From Chlorobiota bacterium (GTDB lineage Bacteria > Bacteroidota > Ignavibacteria > OLB7), in assembly GCA_016700335.1 (NCBI GenBank), contig CP065014.1, positions 2,331,001 through 2,395,000 on the forward strand: a DNA stretch of 64,000 nucleotides, given 5' to 3'. Each line of letters opens with the position of its first letter. Within the stretch, counting starts at the first letter, position 1. This document shows positions 26,311 to 35,545 of this stretch, one piece after another. The notes beneath the pieces are model-generated. The model was not told the origin of the DNA, made no database searches, and worked only from the letters and a program-made list of their open reading frames with translations. The translations under genes and the position numbers were made by a program.

Positions 26311-27837
26311 TTACCTAACCACACTCATTTTGTTTGTAATTTTATATCCATTTTGTTCTAAAATATACATATAATTTCCAGCTGGCAAATAAGTAGCATC
26401 AACTTCTACAGTATGTTCACCTGATTGTAATGTTTTACTCAAAATACCATAAGATTTTTTTCCATCAGGTGAAAACAAATTAATTGCAACGTATCCATTT
26501 TGAACTAAATTAAAATTAATTTTAGTTTTATCATTAACAGGATTAGGGAAACAATTTGATAATGTCATCCCAGAAGGAATAGTGTCATCATGAAAACTAG
26601 CTGCTTTAAATAAAGGTAATTTACTGAAGCTGCCATTTAGAAGCAACTTTTTAGAGTTTGCAGAACTTACACCCAACCAATCTTCTAAAACAGATGAGTA
26701 AATTTGTCTAAAATCAATAGTATGTTTTACGTCTCCGCGATCATCTAGGTTAGTAAGATTAGGTGCACCTCCAATTACTTTTCCACCTAAAACATTTTTA
26801 CCAATTACAAATTGAGGTGATGCTGCACCATGATCGGTACCTTGAGAACCATTTTCATTTAACCTTCTACCAAATTCAGAATATGTCATACAAACAACTC
26901 TATCAGCGTTTCCATTTGTAGATAAATCTTTCATGAAGGCATTAACAGCATTAGACAAATAAGAAAGAAGCTGTGCTTGAGCAGGTAATTGAACTGTATG
27001 AGTATCAAAACCTGAAAGTGATACAACAAATATATTAGTATTTAAACCACCATTAATTAGCCTTGCAACAACTCTTAACTGAGAGGCTAATGAATCAGCA
27101 CCATAAGTTTCTGAGTTTGTTCCAGAAAGCATAGCTTTATTAATTTCACTAGAATATTTATTAGATTGAGAAATTACATCACGAACATAACTTAGTTCTG
27201 GTCCTGCCAAAGTTGTCGGAACAGGATCTGTACTTGCTTTCAGTCCCTTTGCAAGATTATACAACCTATCAGGATTGTCTAAAGCCATACCCATACTTCC
27301 TTTATTTGATTGAAGTAACAGAGATGTTGCAGAAGCTACTTGAATTGCATAAGGAGTATCTGGTAACACATTTGGGAAATTGGGATATTTATTTTCTAAG
27401 TATCTACCAATCCAACCGGTAGTTTCATATTTATCTTCATCTGAAGCTGAATTAAAAATATCAGTTGATCTAAAATGAGAGCGATTATGATTTGGATAAC
27501 CAACATTGCTAACAACAGCTAAATTCCCATCATTATACATTTTATAAAATGGGGATAATGAGTTGTGAAGAGCTAAATCATTAGAGATTGGTAATACTTC
27601 ACTTTTTTTCAACCCAATATTTTTTCTTGAACTAATATAAACTGGGTCATTGAAAGGTACAACTGTATTTAATCCATCGTTACCACCAAACAAATTTATT
27701 AGTACAAGAATTCGATCTGAAGCAACTGCTTTTTCTAAGCCATAATATGGAAGAGCTTTTGCAAACATCCCTGATGATGCTATAGGTAATATGGCACCTG
27801 CTGTAACCGTATTTTGTATAAATTCTCTACGTTTCAT
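26311..27837 (-). CDS. DUF1501 protein with Tat-like leader and T9SS sorting domain
   Basis: A 508-residue protein. It starts MKRREFIQNTVTAGAILPIASS, with the RR-x-F and Ala/Gly-rich core of a twin-arginine signal. The DUF1501 domain (about 40-420) belongs to the alkaline phosphatase/sulfatase superfamily and shows VLINLFGGNDGLNTVVPF, HNSLSPFYKMYNDGNLAVV, RSHFRSTDIF, SGFDTHTVQL, MTYSEFGRRLNENGSQGTDHGAA (metal-ligand region). The C-terminus is a T9SS domain (CFPNPVNDKTKI ... TNKMSVVR). Genes of this family are paired with DUF1800 genes, as here, but neither function is known. Export of a folded protein by Tat followed by T9SS is unusual and worth noting. It is transcribed with, and downstream of, the DUF1800 gene. 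Confidence 0.88.
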   Translation of the reverse strand: MKRREFIQNTVTAGAILPIASSGMFAKALPYYGLEKAVASDRILVLINLFGGNDGLNTVVPFNDPVYISSRKNIGLKKSEVLPISNDLALHNSLSPFYKMYNDGNLAVVSNVGYPNHNRSHFRSTDIFNSASDEDKYETTGWIGRYLENKYPNFPNVLPDTPYAIQVASATSLLLQSNKGSMGMALDNPDRLYNLAKGLKASTDPVPTTLAGPELSYVRDVISQSNKYSSEINKAMLSGTNSETYGADSLASQLRVVARLINGGLNTNIFVVSLSGFDTHTVQLPAQAQLLSYLSNAVNAFMKDLSTNGNADRVVCMTYSEFGRRLNENGSQGTDHGAASPQFVIGKNVLGGKVIGGAPNLTNLDDRGDVKHTIDFRQIYSSVLEDWLGVSSANSKKLLLNGSFSKLPLFKAASFHDDTIPSGMTLSNCFPNPVNDKTKINFNLVQNGYVAINLFSPDGKKSYGILSKTLQSGEHTVEVDATYLPAGNYMYILEQNGYKITNKMSVVR

Positions 27838-27934
27838 TGTATGATATTGTTATTAATTATTAAGTTAAAATTGTAATTACTTAAAAATATTTTTAGATAA
27901 ATATAAGTTTATCTATTAATAAATGTACATAAGA

Positions 27935-29554
27935 TTACATTAATTGATACTCACCAAGACCCATTATTTTTGATATACAAGATCTAATTCTTTGAGATGA
28001 TTTATCAACATCCCATTCATAATCAAATCCACCAGCGAGTAACGCATCTAATAAATCAGCTTTCATATTATCAGAAACATCTATAGGAATAAATAGTGCT
28101 AATAAATTATCTAAAACTTTATGAACATCTTCTGAATTTGGCATTGATTTAACTAAAGCAATTGGATCAAAATTATATGCTAAAGAACCAGTAATTGGTT
28201 CAATCCAATACTTTGTATAATTAATTCTTAAAGGCATAGTTACTCCGCTAATCCATGTTCTCCATCCTAACCAACCTTTTACATTAGGAGGATAAAACAT
28301 CCATTGAGATAAGTGCATTGAAGCTGTAATAGGATCATGGGTATAAGGTACTGAAATATCTGTTTTTGTTCTATCCATTGGTGACTTTGTATTTAATTCT
28401 TTATTAGCATCAACTACAAAATCAATTGGAGATTTAATTTTTGCCCCAATAATCTGTTCATCAAAGAAATGTTCACTTTGAAGAAGTTGTTCGAGTACCT
28501 TAGAGATATTCCAATTGTTACTAACTAAAGTTTGAGACATTCCTTTTACAATATCAGGATTTGGAACTTCATAAACAAAATACTTATAAAGTTTTTCACA
28601 AATAAATACAGCAGATCGGTTAATATTTTGGTCTTTATCAATTTGAGAGAAAATATGATCGATAACATCAAATTGAGCTTTACCTTCAATACCAAAATTT
28701 TTCTTTTCTCCAAAAATTTCTTTTTCACCGTTATCAAATCTTGCAGAATTAAAATTGCTACCGAGCCCTAAATTAGACCACCCAGTAAACGACCTTGCAA
28801 GTGCAATAATATCTTTTTCAGAATAGTGAGGAGTTCCATCTGAATAATTCCCAATTCCAATACTAAAGAGTTCTAATATTTCTCTTGCAAAATTCTCATT
28901 TGGGTTTCCAGCTATATTATATCTACCATCTAAATAAATTAACATGGCAGGGTCAATAGTAACTTTCTTAGTTAAACTTTTAAAATCACCGAAAGCAAAT
29001 TCTCTAAATAACTGATTTTGAATAAAAATGTATTGAGCAACTTGAACCGTTGTAAAATCGCTTGTAAAATGATTGTGCCAAAACCATACCATTTTTTCTC
29101 TCAGACCCTGAGCAGGCTTCATCATCAAATCATACCACCATTCCATAGTATCTCTCAATCTTGCATAATAATATGATCTTTCAACATTATCAACATAAGC
29201 AAATGGCTGTTGGTTTGTCCAATCCTTTTTATAAGTCCCGGTTGCATTATTATCAACAGGTGGCAAAGGCAAAGGTCCTGGTGAAAGCATTTTTGAAATT
29301 AAATTTTTAGGAGATGTTTTAACAGCATCAATAATATCAATCCAATTGCAACCGAAATTGGCACGACGTAGCAAATGAGCAGCTCTCCGAGCATTCCAAG
29401 GTTTATCAGGTCTTGGTTGGTATGGGCTCAAATCTGATCCAGACCCTAATGGAACATCTGGTTGGTTTTTAAATTTGTTTGATGTAATAGTGTTACTTGA
29501 AGTTGATAAAATGTCTTGAATTAATGGCTTACTCAAGAATGATCTTCTATTCAT
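27935..29554 (-). CDS. DUF1800 protein, partner of DUF1501
   Basis: A 539-residue protein of the DUF1800 family: RRAAHLLRRANFGCNWIDI near residue 57, EKMVWFWHNHFTSDF near 155, NPNENFAREILELFSIGIGNY near 218 and AVFICEKLYKYFVYE near 310. The N-terminus (MNRRSFLSKP) resembles a Tat n-region but is followed by polar sequence rather than a hydrophobic core, so export is not obvious. The gene ends 97 bp before its DUF1501 partner starts, on the same strand. DUF1800/DUF1501 pairs are widespread in Planctomycetes, Bacteroidota and Proteobacteria; biochemical role unknown. The C-terminus has no T9SS tail. Confidence 0.85.
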   Translation of the reverse strand: MNRRSFLSKPLIQDILSTSSNTITSNKFKNQPDVPLGSGSDLSPYQPRPDKPWNARRAAHLLRRANFGCNWIDIIDAVKTSPKNLISKMLSPGPLPLPPVDNNATGTYKKDWTNQQPFAYVDNVERSYYYARLRDTMEWWYDLMMKPAQGLREKMVWFWHNHFTSDFTTVQVAQYIFIQNQLFREFAFGDFKSLTKKVTIDPAMLIYLDGRYNIAGNPNENFAREILELFSIGIGNYSDGTPHYSEKDIIALARSFTGWSNLGLGSNFNSARFDNGEKEIFGEKKNFGIEGKAQFDVIDHIFSQIDKDQNINRSAVFICEKLYKYFVYEVPNPDIVKGMSQTLVSNNWNISKVLEQLLQSEHFFDEQIIGAKIKSPIDFVVDANKELNTKSPMDRTKTDISVPYTHDPITASMHLSQWMFYPPNVKGWLGWRTWISGVTMPLRINYTKYWIEPITGSLAYNFDPIALVKSMPNSEDVHKVLDNLLALFIPIDVSDNMKADLLDALLAGGFDYEWDVDKSSQRIRSCISKIMGLGEYQLM

Positions 29555-29701
29555 ATTCTTTCAAAAATTAATTATTTAAAATGAGATTTAATATATCTGC
29601 TAACTTAATTAAGCTAAATGATATAATCAAGTTTTATTTTGAAAAATTCAACTCAAATATTTTAATTAAATTGCAACCCAATTAAAAACAAGGCTTTTAT
29701 T

Positions 29702-30541
29702 ATGTTACTAAATTCCTCAAATTTTGAATTGATGACTAAAGAAAAACTTTTAGCTTCATCCAACGAACTGCCAAAACATATTGCAGTTATTATGGATGGC
29801 AATGGAAGATGGGCAAAGCAAAGAAATCTTCCTCGTGTTGCTGGTCATAAATCTGGTGTTGATTCTGTTCGCGAGATTGTTAAAACCGCAGGAGAACTCA
29901 ATATACCTTATTTAACTTTATATGCTTTTTCAACTGAAAATTGGAATAGACCTAATACTGAAGTAACAGTTTTAATGAGATTGCTACTACATTATTTACA
30001 ATCTGAAATTAATGAATTAAATGATAATAATGTAAGGTTACAAGCAATTGGTCAATTAAATGCACTACCAAAATCAGTTCAAAAACAGCTTCATCAATCA
30101 ATAGACAAACTTGCTTCAAATGATGGTCTTACATTAACTTTAGCTTTAAGTTATAGTGGAAGATGGGATATAGTTAGAGCAGTTCAATCTCTTGCTCTTG
30201 ACGTAAGGCGGGGTAAAATTTCTCCAGAAGATATTAACAATGATATTATAAGAAGTTATCTTACAACTAAGGATTTACCTGATCCTGATGTTATTATTAG
30301 AACAAGCGGAGAAATGAGAATTAGTAATTTCTTTTTATGGGAAGCAGCTTATTCAGAAATAGTTGTTGTTCCTGAACTATGGCCAGATTTTAGATCTCAA
30401 AACTTGTATAACGCACTTGAAATTTATTTACAAAGAGAAAGAAGATTTGGAAAAACTAGTGATCAACTAATTGATAAAAAAGATAATTCAATTTCTGATA
30501 TTGTAAGAAATTTTGCTGGGTTGTTTTCAAACAAAAAATAA
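29702..30541 (+). CDS. uppS: Undecaprenyl (polyprenyl) diphosphate synthase
   Basis: A 279-residue cis-prenyltransferase that elongates farnesyl diphosphate with isopentenyl diphosphate to make the C55 carrier for peptidoglycan and O-antigen synthesis. Signatures are HIAVIMDGNGRWAKQR near residue 26-41 with the catalytic Asp, SGVDSVREIV, LTLYAFSTENWNRP, and PDPDVIIRTSGEMRISNFFLWEAAYSE with the C-terminal substrate-binding residues. The family is usually about 245-260 residues; the extra N-terminal residues suggest that the ATG at 29732 could be the real start. It is followed by a bidirectional hairpin. No cdsA/dxr cluster is adjacent. Confidence 0.95.
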   Translation: MLLNSSNFELMTKEKLLASSNELPKHIAVIMDGNGRWAKQRNLPRVAGHKSGVDSVREIVKTAGELNIPYLTLYAFSTENWNRPNTEVTVLMRLLLHYLQSEINELNDNNVRLQAIGQLNALPKSVQKQLHQSIDKLASNDGLTLTLALSYSGRWDIVRAVQSLALDVRRGKISPEDINNDIIRSYLTTKDLPDPDVIIRTSGEMRISNFFLWEAAYSEIVVVPELWPDFRSQNLYNALEIYLQRERRFGKTSDQLIDKKDNSISDIVRNFAGLFSNKK

Positions 30542-30559
30542 TTCTAATTTGTAAAAATA

Positions 30560-30597
30560 AAAACTCACATTTAAAAAATAAAATGTGAGTTTTTTTA
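30560..30597. terminator. Bidirectional terminator after uppS
   Basis: 13-bp stem AAAACTCACATTT / AAATGTGAGTTTT with an 8-base loop and a following T-run, located between the convergent uppS and VWA-OmpA genes. Confidence 0.85.
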
Positions 30598-30610
30598 TAA
30601 TAAATTGTAC

Positions 30611-32038
30611 TTACTTAGCAATAACAATAAATTCAGTTCTTCTATTCTTTTGCCTCCCAGTTTCATTGGTGTTTGCTGCAACTGGTGACAACATACCAAA
30701 TCCTCTTGAACGTAATCTCTCAGTTGGAACACCTAACTCTATCAACGCTCTTCTAACTGCTTCAGCACGAGCTTCGGATAACTTCTGATTATATTCTTCA
30801 GTACCATCAGAATCTGTATGACCCCTAATTTCTAGCTTTAACCTTGGGTACTCCTTCATTAAATCAAACACACCATTAATAGCTTGTTCAGAACCAGCCA
30901 TTAATTCTGCTTTATTATAATCAAAATAAATTGTCTCAACTGAAAACTTCATTCCATCATCAATAATTCCATCTCTTTTAATGGTATTATATTCCCCTTT
31001 TCCGATTTTGTTTGTTACAGATCCAGGTGGTGTAATACCAACATTAATTATATGTTTGCCAGTTCCTTTTGGTGGTTTATAAGTAATTATATAATAGTTC
31101 TTTAGACTATGGTAAATGTCTTCAAATACTCCTTTAAACTCATTAGAAGAATATGTTTGGTAGAATCTTCCACCAGTATTTTTTGATAATTCACTTAACA
31201 ATTCTTTATTCACAATTCCAAATGCTATAGTGAAAATAGGTATAGAATTTTCAATACTATATTTGTAAAGATCATTTGCAGAAATTGTACTTGCATTATC
31301 TTCACCATCTGTAAACAAAACTAAAGCTCTAGGATTATTTTTAGGGGAATCAATAATCTGATTCTCAGCTAATTTTGCACCCTGGTATAAAGCAGTATAC
31401 CCTCCAAATTTACCAAGACCTCTTGGTTCAAAATTCTTTATAATTTCATTTATTGATTTGTTTGCCGGTACTGATAATTTAACATTCTCATCAAATTTCA
31501 CAATTGAGATAATATCATTTTCTCCCTTGAGTTTCACAAAGCCAATTGCAGCATCTTCCAATGGTGTAATGTTCTGACCCATTGAGCCTGAATAATCTAA
31601 TGCCATTGCCAATTGATAAGGTATATTTTCGTTTTCACTAACTTCACGAACTGTAAAATTGTCAATATTTTCTTTAGGTCCATTATTACCAATTTGTTCA
31701 GATAATGAATTCCAAATTTTATGATAATCTTCAGTACCTTTGTAATAAGGTGGGGCTAAACCAGAAACTAAATTTCCATCACCATCAAAAACTCTTACAT
31801 ATATTGTAATTGAATCTGGATATGATTTTGAATCCACCCTCCAAACTTCTAACGAAAGTGAATTTGGATTTATAGTATTCAATTGTTTTGTAGATTTAAC
31901 ATATACTGGTTCAATATAGCCATCTGGTTTTGTTGGATTAAGTAATGGTTTTACTGAATCTTCAAATGATCTGCAGGCTGAGATTTGTAATATTATTATA
32001 AAGAAAATGAACTTTAATTTGTTTTGAAAAATTTTCAT
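30611..32038 (-). CDS. VWA-OmpA outer-membrane lipoprotein
   Basis: Read from the ATG at 32038 this is 475 residues with a lipoprotein signal (MKIFQNKLKFIFFIIILQISAC, lipidated Cys 22). An in-frame start exists 48 bp upstream but precedes the signal peptide and is unlikely. A von Willebrand A domain spans about 130-320, with the MIDAS motif DYSGSMG, TDGEDNAST and FTIAFG. The C-terminal 110 residues are an OmpA-like peptidoglycan-binding domain (TIYFDYNKAELM, IRGHTDSDGTEEYNQKLSEARAEAVRRAL, RSRGFGML). The VWA domain suggests metal-dependent protein binding at the outer membrane while OmpA anchors to peptidoglycan. It converges with uppS and is divergent from the FlhF-like gene across 400 bp. 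Confidence 0.92.
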   Translation of the reverse strand: MKIFQNKLKFIFFIIILQISACRSFEDSVKPLLNPTKPDGYIEPVYVKSTKQLNTINPNSLSLEVWRVDSKSYPDSITIYVRVFDGDGNLVSGLAPPYYKGTEDYHKIWNSLSEQIGNNGPKENIDNFTVREVSENENIPYQLAMALDYSGSMGQNITPLEDAAIGFVKLKGENDIISIVKFDENVKLSVPANKSINEIIKNFEPRGLGKFGGYTALYQGAKLAENQIIDSPKNNPRALVLFTDGEDNASTISANDLYKYSIENSIPIFTIAFGIVNKELLSELSKNTGGRFYQTYSSNEFKGVFEDIYHSLKNYYIITYKPPKGTGKHIINVGITPPGSVTNKIGKGEYNTIKRDGIIDDGMKFSVETIYFDYNKAELMAGSEQAINGVFDLMKEYPRLKLEIRGHTDSDGTEEYNQKLSEARAEAVRRALIELGVPTERLRSRGFGMLSPVAANTNETGRQKNRRTEFIVIAK

Positions 32039-32437
32039 TTGGAATTTATTTGTAGATATACAGTAGTATTTATTTGTATGATACAATTTGAAAAATTATT
32101 AAATTAATTTCTAACTAATTATAAAAAATAAAAGTTATAATTTTAACCTCTTATTTTTGTAGAAAGCAGTTGGTTATAAAATGACAAGTGGTAATTGATT
32201 GTTTATTATTTGAATTATTATTGCAAAATGAATTTGTATTTTATTTAAGTTACAATAATTTGTAAAAAGTAACAATTAAAATAAAAATTTTAAAATTAAA
32301 CTCTTAATTATTTTTAATTTATTTCTATCTTTTCTTCCTAAAAAGAATCTATATAAGTTTTAAAACTAAACTACTGAACAGTTAGTTTGTTATAGTTTGA
32401 ACTTAGTTCGATTTTATTTTTAAACTCTCAACTTTAA
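32039..32437. other. Divergent intergenic region with short inverted repeats
   Basis: A 400-bp region between the VWA-OmpA gene and the FlhF-like gene. It contains TTACAA-TAAT-TTGTAA (near 32250-32265) inside a larger GTTAC ... GTAAC repeat, AAACTAA ... TTAGTTT (32363-32388) and the small palindrome GAAC-TTA-GTTC about 30-40 bp before the FlhF-like start. No open frame or RNA gene was recognised. It probably holds two divergent promoters and possible regulator sites. Confidence 0.4.
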
Positions 32438-32443
32438 TTGAAT

Positions 32444-33448
32444 ATGGATTCAAATTCAGAAAATAATTTTATTGACAACTCAGAAGAAAAAAATGAGTTT
32501 TTACACAATTCTGATGAAGGATTTATTTATGCTTCCCTTGAAGCTAGGTTATCTCATATTGAAGAATTAGTAATTGATTTACATGAATGGATTGGATCTG
32601 AACACGTATCTTCATTAGGAGGTTCTTACCGAAGGTTGTATTCACAATTAGTTGCGAATGATTTTGAACAAAGATATGCAGCACAAATTGTTAGAATGTT
32701 GTATGATAATCGTACTTCTAATGATGTAAGCGATCAAGATTTAAGGGCACTAGCAATTAATCATATTAATACTGAAGTAACTGCCAATAAAGAAACTATG
32801 GCTTACTTAAGTAAAAACAGCTCTAAGCCTTATATATTAGCTCTTGTAGGTCCTTCTGGTGCTGGCAAAACAACAATGATGTACAAGCTTGCAGTTCGTG
32901 CTGTTTTAAATTTCGAATTGAAAGTAAAAGTAATTTCAAGTGATACATATAAAATTGGTTCTGTTGAAGGCATTCAAACAATTGCTGATATATTGAATAT
33001 TCCATTTGGTATAGCTTTTGAACCTGAAGAAATTCCTGGATTAATAAATGAATCTGAAGCAGATTTAATTTTACTTGATACTGCAGGAAGATCGGACTCT
33101 GAAGCCCGTGAAGAATTATATGAATTTATTTCTGCTGCTAAACCTAACGAAATTCATCTAGTGCTTTCTGCCACTATGAGCCGCCGTGCAATTCAGGAAA
33201 CTGCTGCTCTTTTTCTCGGTGAAAAAATTAATTGTTTGTCTTTTACTAAAATTGATGAAGCCCCATCTATTGGTGGTGTTATCTCGTCAGTTAGATGGAT
33301 GGGTTTACCAATTGGCTATATTTCTAATGGTACTGCTATTCCAGATGATTTGTTACCTGCATCAGATATTTCCTTGGGTTCGTATTCTTTAGATGGAGTT
33401 CCTCCATCTATTTCACAACAAGAAGGTAAACTTGATACTCATGTTTAG
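32444..33448 (+). CDS. FlhF-like SRP-family GTPase
   Basis: Read from the ATG at 32444 it has 334 residues. After a 100-residue N-terminal part comes an SRP-type NG GTPase domain: P-loop GPSGAGKTT (about 136-144), DTYKIGSVEG, LLDTAGRSD with the G3 DTAGR, and FTKIDEAPSIGG with the G4 TKID; the C-terminus reads LPIGYISNGTAIPDDL, which is the FlhF signature (Ffh and FtsY differ there and carry an M domain or acidic A domain). FlhF directs the position of polar flagella by GTP-dependent membrane recruitment. No flagellar gene is in the window, so this copy may position something else. Its stop overlaps the start of the next gene by 8 bp. FlhF identity is good as a family call; the role is inference. 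Confidence 0.8.
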   Translation: MDSNSENNFIDNSEEKNEFLHNSDEGFIYASLEARLSHIEELVIDLHEWIGSEHVSSLGGSYRRLYSQLVANDFEQRYAAQIVRMLYDNRTSNDVSDQDLRALAINHINTEVTANKETMAYLSKNSSKPYILALVGPSGAGKTTMMYKLAVRAVLNFELKVKVISSDTYKIGSVEGIQTIADILNIPFGIAFEPEEIPGLINESEADLILLDTAGRSDSEAREELYEFISAAKPNEIHLVLSATMSRRAIQETAALFLGEKINCLSFTKIDEAPSIGGVISSVRWMGLPIGYISNGTAIPDDLLPASDISLGSYSLDGVPPSISQQEGKLDTHV

Positions 33449-35492
33449 ATATTTTATATATTCTTTTTTATTTCTAATTGTTTCTTTTTCACTTTCTATT
33501 AATGTAAAAGCTAATGGAGTTTTAACAGATGCCCAATGGCGTGGAAGCAATTTAGTTTTGAGATTTTCAGATAGTATTTTGTATCAAGTTGATTTTGCAA
33601 ATAGTGATTCTAAAAATGTAGCAGTTAGTTTAATTGGTGCAAATTTGAGTGCTATTTCAAATAATTTAAAAGTGGAACCTTTCACTTTAGATGCTCCAGG
33701 CGGACTGACCCGAGCAACACTTGTTCAATTAAAACCCAATTTAGTTACTCTAAAAATCAATTTACTTCCAAATTATTCTTTCTCTGTTTTATGGAGACCT
33801 TATTCCAATCAATTTTTGGTTTATACTTATCAATGGGATAAATTATCTGTATCTGAAAAAGAGTTTCATAAAGGTTTAATCGCTCTTGAAAACGGACTTA
33901 AAGAACAAGTCGAAAAACTTTTAGCCACGTCTGCTTCTTTAGGTAATAAAAATGCTCGTTCGGTTTTAGGGGTTTTTTATGCCAAAGTTGGGAATGATGA
34001 ATTTGCTGAGCAATATTTAACTAATCCTTCTGAACCCGATGATTATGCTGCCTTAGCAGAAGTGAAAACTAGATCTGGAGACAAAGCATTGGCTTTTAGT
34101 TATGATAATAAATTCAGGAGTTTGATGAAAGCTCAAAGAGTTACTTCAAATGATGATAGTATAACTTTAATTACCAATTCACAAAAATTTTTAAAACAAC
34201 TAGATTCAGAAAAAAAATCTAAATCCGCAGTTTTAAATTCTTTAAATGACCCAATTTTTATTACAATTATTCTAATTGTAATTTTACTATTTATATTGAT
34301 AGTTTTTTTAATCACTAAAAGATCTGGTGGTAAAAATAATAGCAACTTAAATTCTAAAAGAGATTTTTTTAGATCTAATAACTCAAGAAAGAATTACTAC
34401 GATTATAGTAATGAGTATTCAAATTATTCAAACAAAAAAAGTAAATCTAAAATTACAAATGAGGATATTTTAAATACATCTGATTTTAAATCTGTTAATA
34501 ATGATTCAGATTCTTTTCCATTTGATAATGCATTTAGTAATTCTGATTTTAGAATTATTCCTAGCACTAGTTCAATTGATATTTCTGATGGAGAACATAT
34601 TGTAAATCAAGCAAAAGCATTAATCAAAAATGATGAAATCCATGATGAATCAAATGAGAAAGGTGAAATTAAATCTTCTGATAAAAATATATCTGGTGAA
34701 AATGATTCTAATATAAATTCTAAAATTATAACTTTTGAAGATAATTATCATAATGATAATTCAAATTCAGATTCATTGATAAAAAATAACAATGATGATG
34801 ATGAAGTTAATAATTTAGATTTAAAAACAGATGAGGAGAATACTTTAGATGAAAAGTTAGAAGAAGAGATAATAACAAAATATAGGCTTAACAATAAATT
34901 TGTTGATTTACAAAATAAAATACCTAATTATAGTAGTGAAATTTCAATTAATACTGATTTAAACATTCATAAAGATAATTTAACTAATGAATTGAAATCA
35001 AAAGAAAATAAAGAAAATTTAATTACTGAATCTAGTTCAAATAATAAAGAAAATCAAAGTAAATCAACTATTAAAAATGATGGATTTTTAGATAACCTTA
35101 ATCAAGATAAAATTGAATTAAAAATACCTACAATTACTAATGAATTTTTAAAACATAACAGATTTGCAACTAATCTGAATCAGAAGCCAAAACAATTATC
35201 TGTTCAAACTTTAGAACTAAGAAAAAAGATTGAAACAATGAATAATTTGAATGTTAATTTAACATCTAAAGATAATCCTAATATAAATAATCATAATTTT
35301 AGTTTTACAGATTCAACTTTATTAGATAAAAATTTATACTCTAATCATACATTATTAACAATTTCTAAAAGATGGTCAAAACCAACTGCAGGTTTTGATG
35401 CAATGCCTATAAAACAAGCTGCAAAAACTGAAAAAGTTTCAAGAGATTATATTATGTTAAAGGAATTAATGCAACGAACTAAAGTAAATTAA
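33441..35492 (+). CDS. HubP/FimV-shaped bitopic protein of unknown function
   Basis: Starting at the ATG at 33441, which overlaps the FlhF-like stop, this gives 683 residues: signal peptide (about 1-24), a periplasmic part of about 240 residues with a helical repeat-like region (LENGLKEQVEKLLATSASLGNKNARSVLGVFYAKVG), a transmembrane helix at about 270-293 (IFITIILIVILLFILIVFLIT), and a 390-residue acidic, Asn/Ser/Asp/Lys-rich cytoplasmic tail. The last 50 residues are less repetitive (SKRWSKPTAGFDAMPIKQAAK) and may form a binding site. This overall shape resembles FimV/HubP polar landmark proteins, which work with FlhF and ParA-like proteins, but no LysM domain is evident. No homology is claimed. 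Confidence 0.7.
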   Translation: MFRYFIYSFLFLIVSFSLSINVKANGVLTDAQWRGSNLVLRFSDSILYQVDFANSDSKNVAVSLIGANLSAISNNLKVEPFTLDAPGGLTRATLVQLKPNLVTLKINLLPNYSFSVLWRPYSNQFLVYTYQWDKLSVSEKEFHKGLIALENGLKEQVEKLLATSASLGNKNARSVLGVFYAKVGNDEFAEQYLTNPSEPDDYAALAEVKTRSGDKALAFSYDNKFRSLMKAQRVTSNDDSITLITNSQKFLKQLDSEKKSKSAVLNSLNDPIFITIILIVILLFILIVFLITKRSGGKNNSNLNSKRDFFRSNNSRKNYYDYSNEYSNYSNKKSKSKITNEDILNTSDFKSVNNDSDSFPFDNAFSNSDFRIIPSTSSIDISDGEHIVNQAKALIKNDEIHDESNEKGEIKSSDKNISGENDSNINSKIITFEDNYHNDNSNSDSLIKNNNDDDEVNNLDLKTDEENTLDEKLEEEIITKYRLNNKFVDLQNKIPNYSSEISINTDLNIHKDNLTNELKSKENKENLITESSSNNKENQSKSTIKNDGFLDNLNQDKIELKIPTITNEFLKHNRFATNLNQKPKQLSVQTLELRKKIETMNNLNVNLTSKDNPNINNHNFSFTDSTLLDKNLYSNHTLLTISKRWSKPTAGFDAMPIKQAAKTEKVSRDYIMLKELMQRTKVN

Positions 35493-35545
35493 TCCAATTA
35501 ATTAACTTTTCATTAATTGATTTTTCTTACTTCTCATAATTTTAT

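Noticed and set aside
32444..33448. Ffh or FtsY, the housekeeping SRP GTPases
   Set aside because: The C-terminus lacks the M domain of Ffh and the N-terminus lacks the FtsY acidic region, while LPIGYISNGTAIPDDL is FlhF-like.
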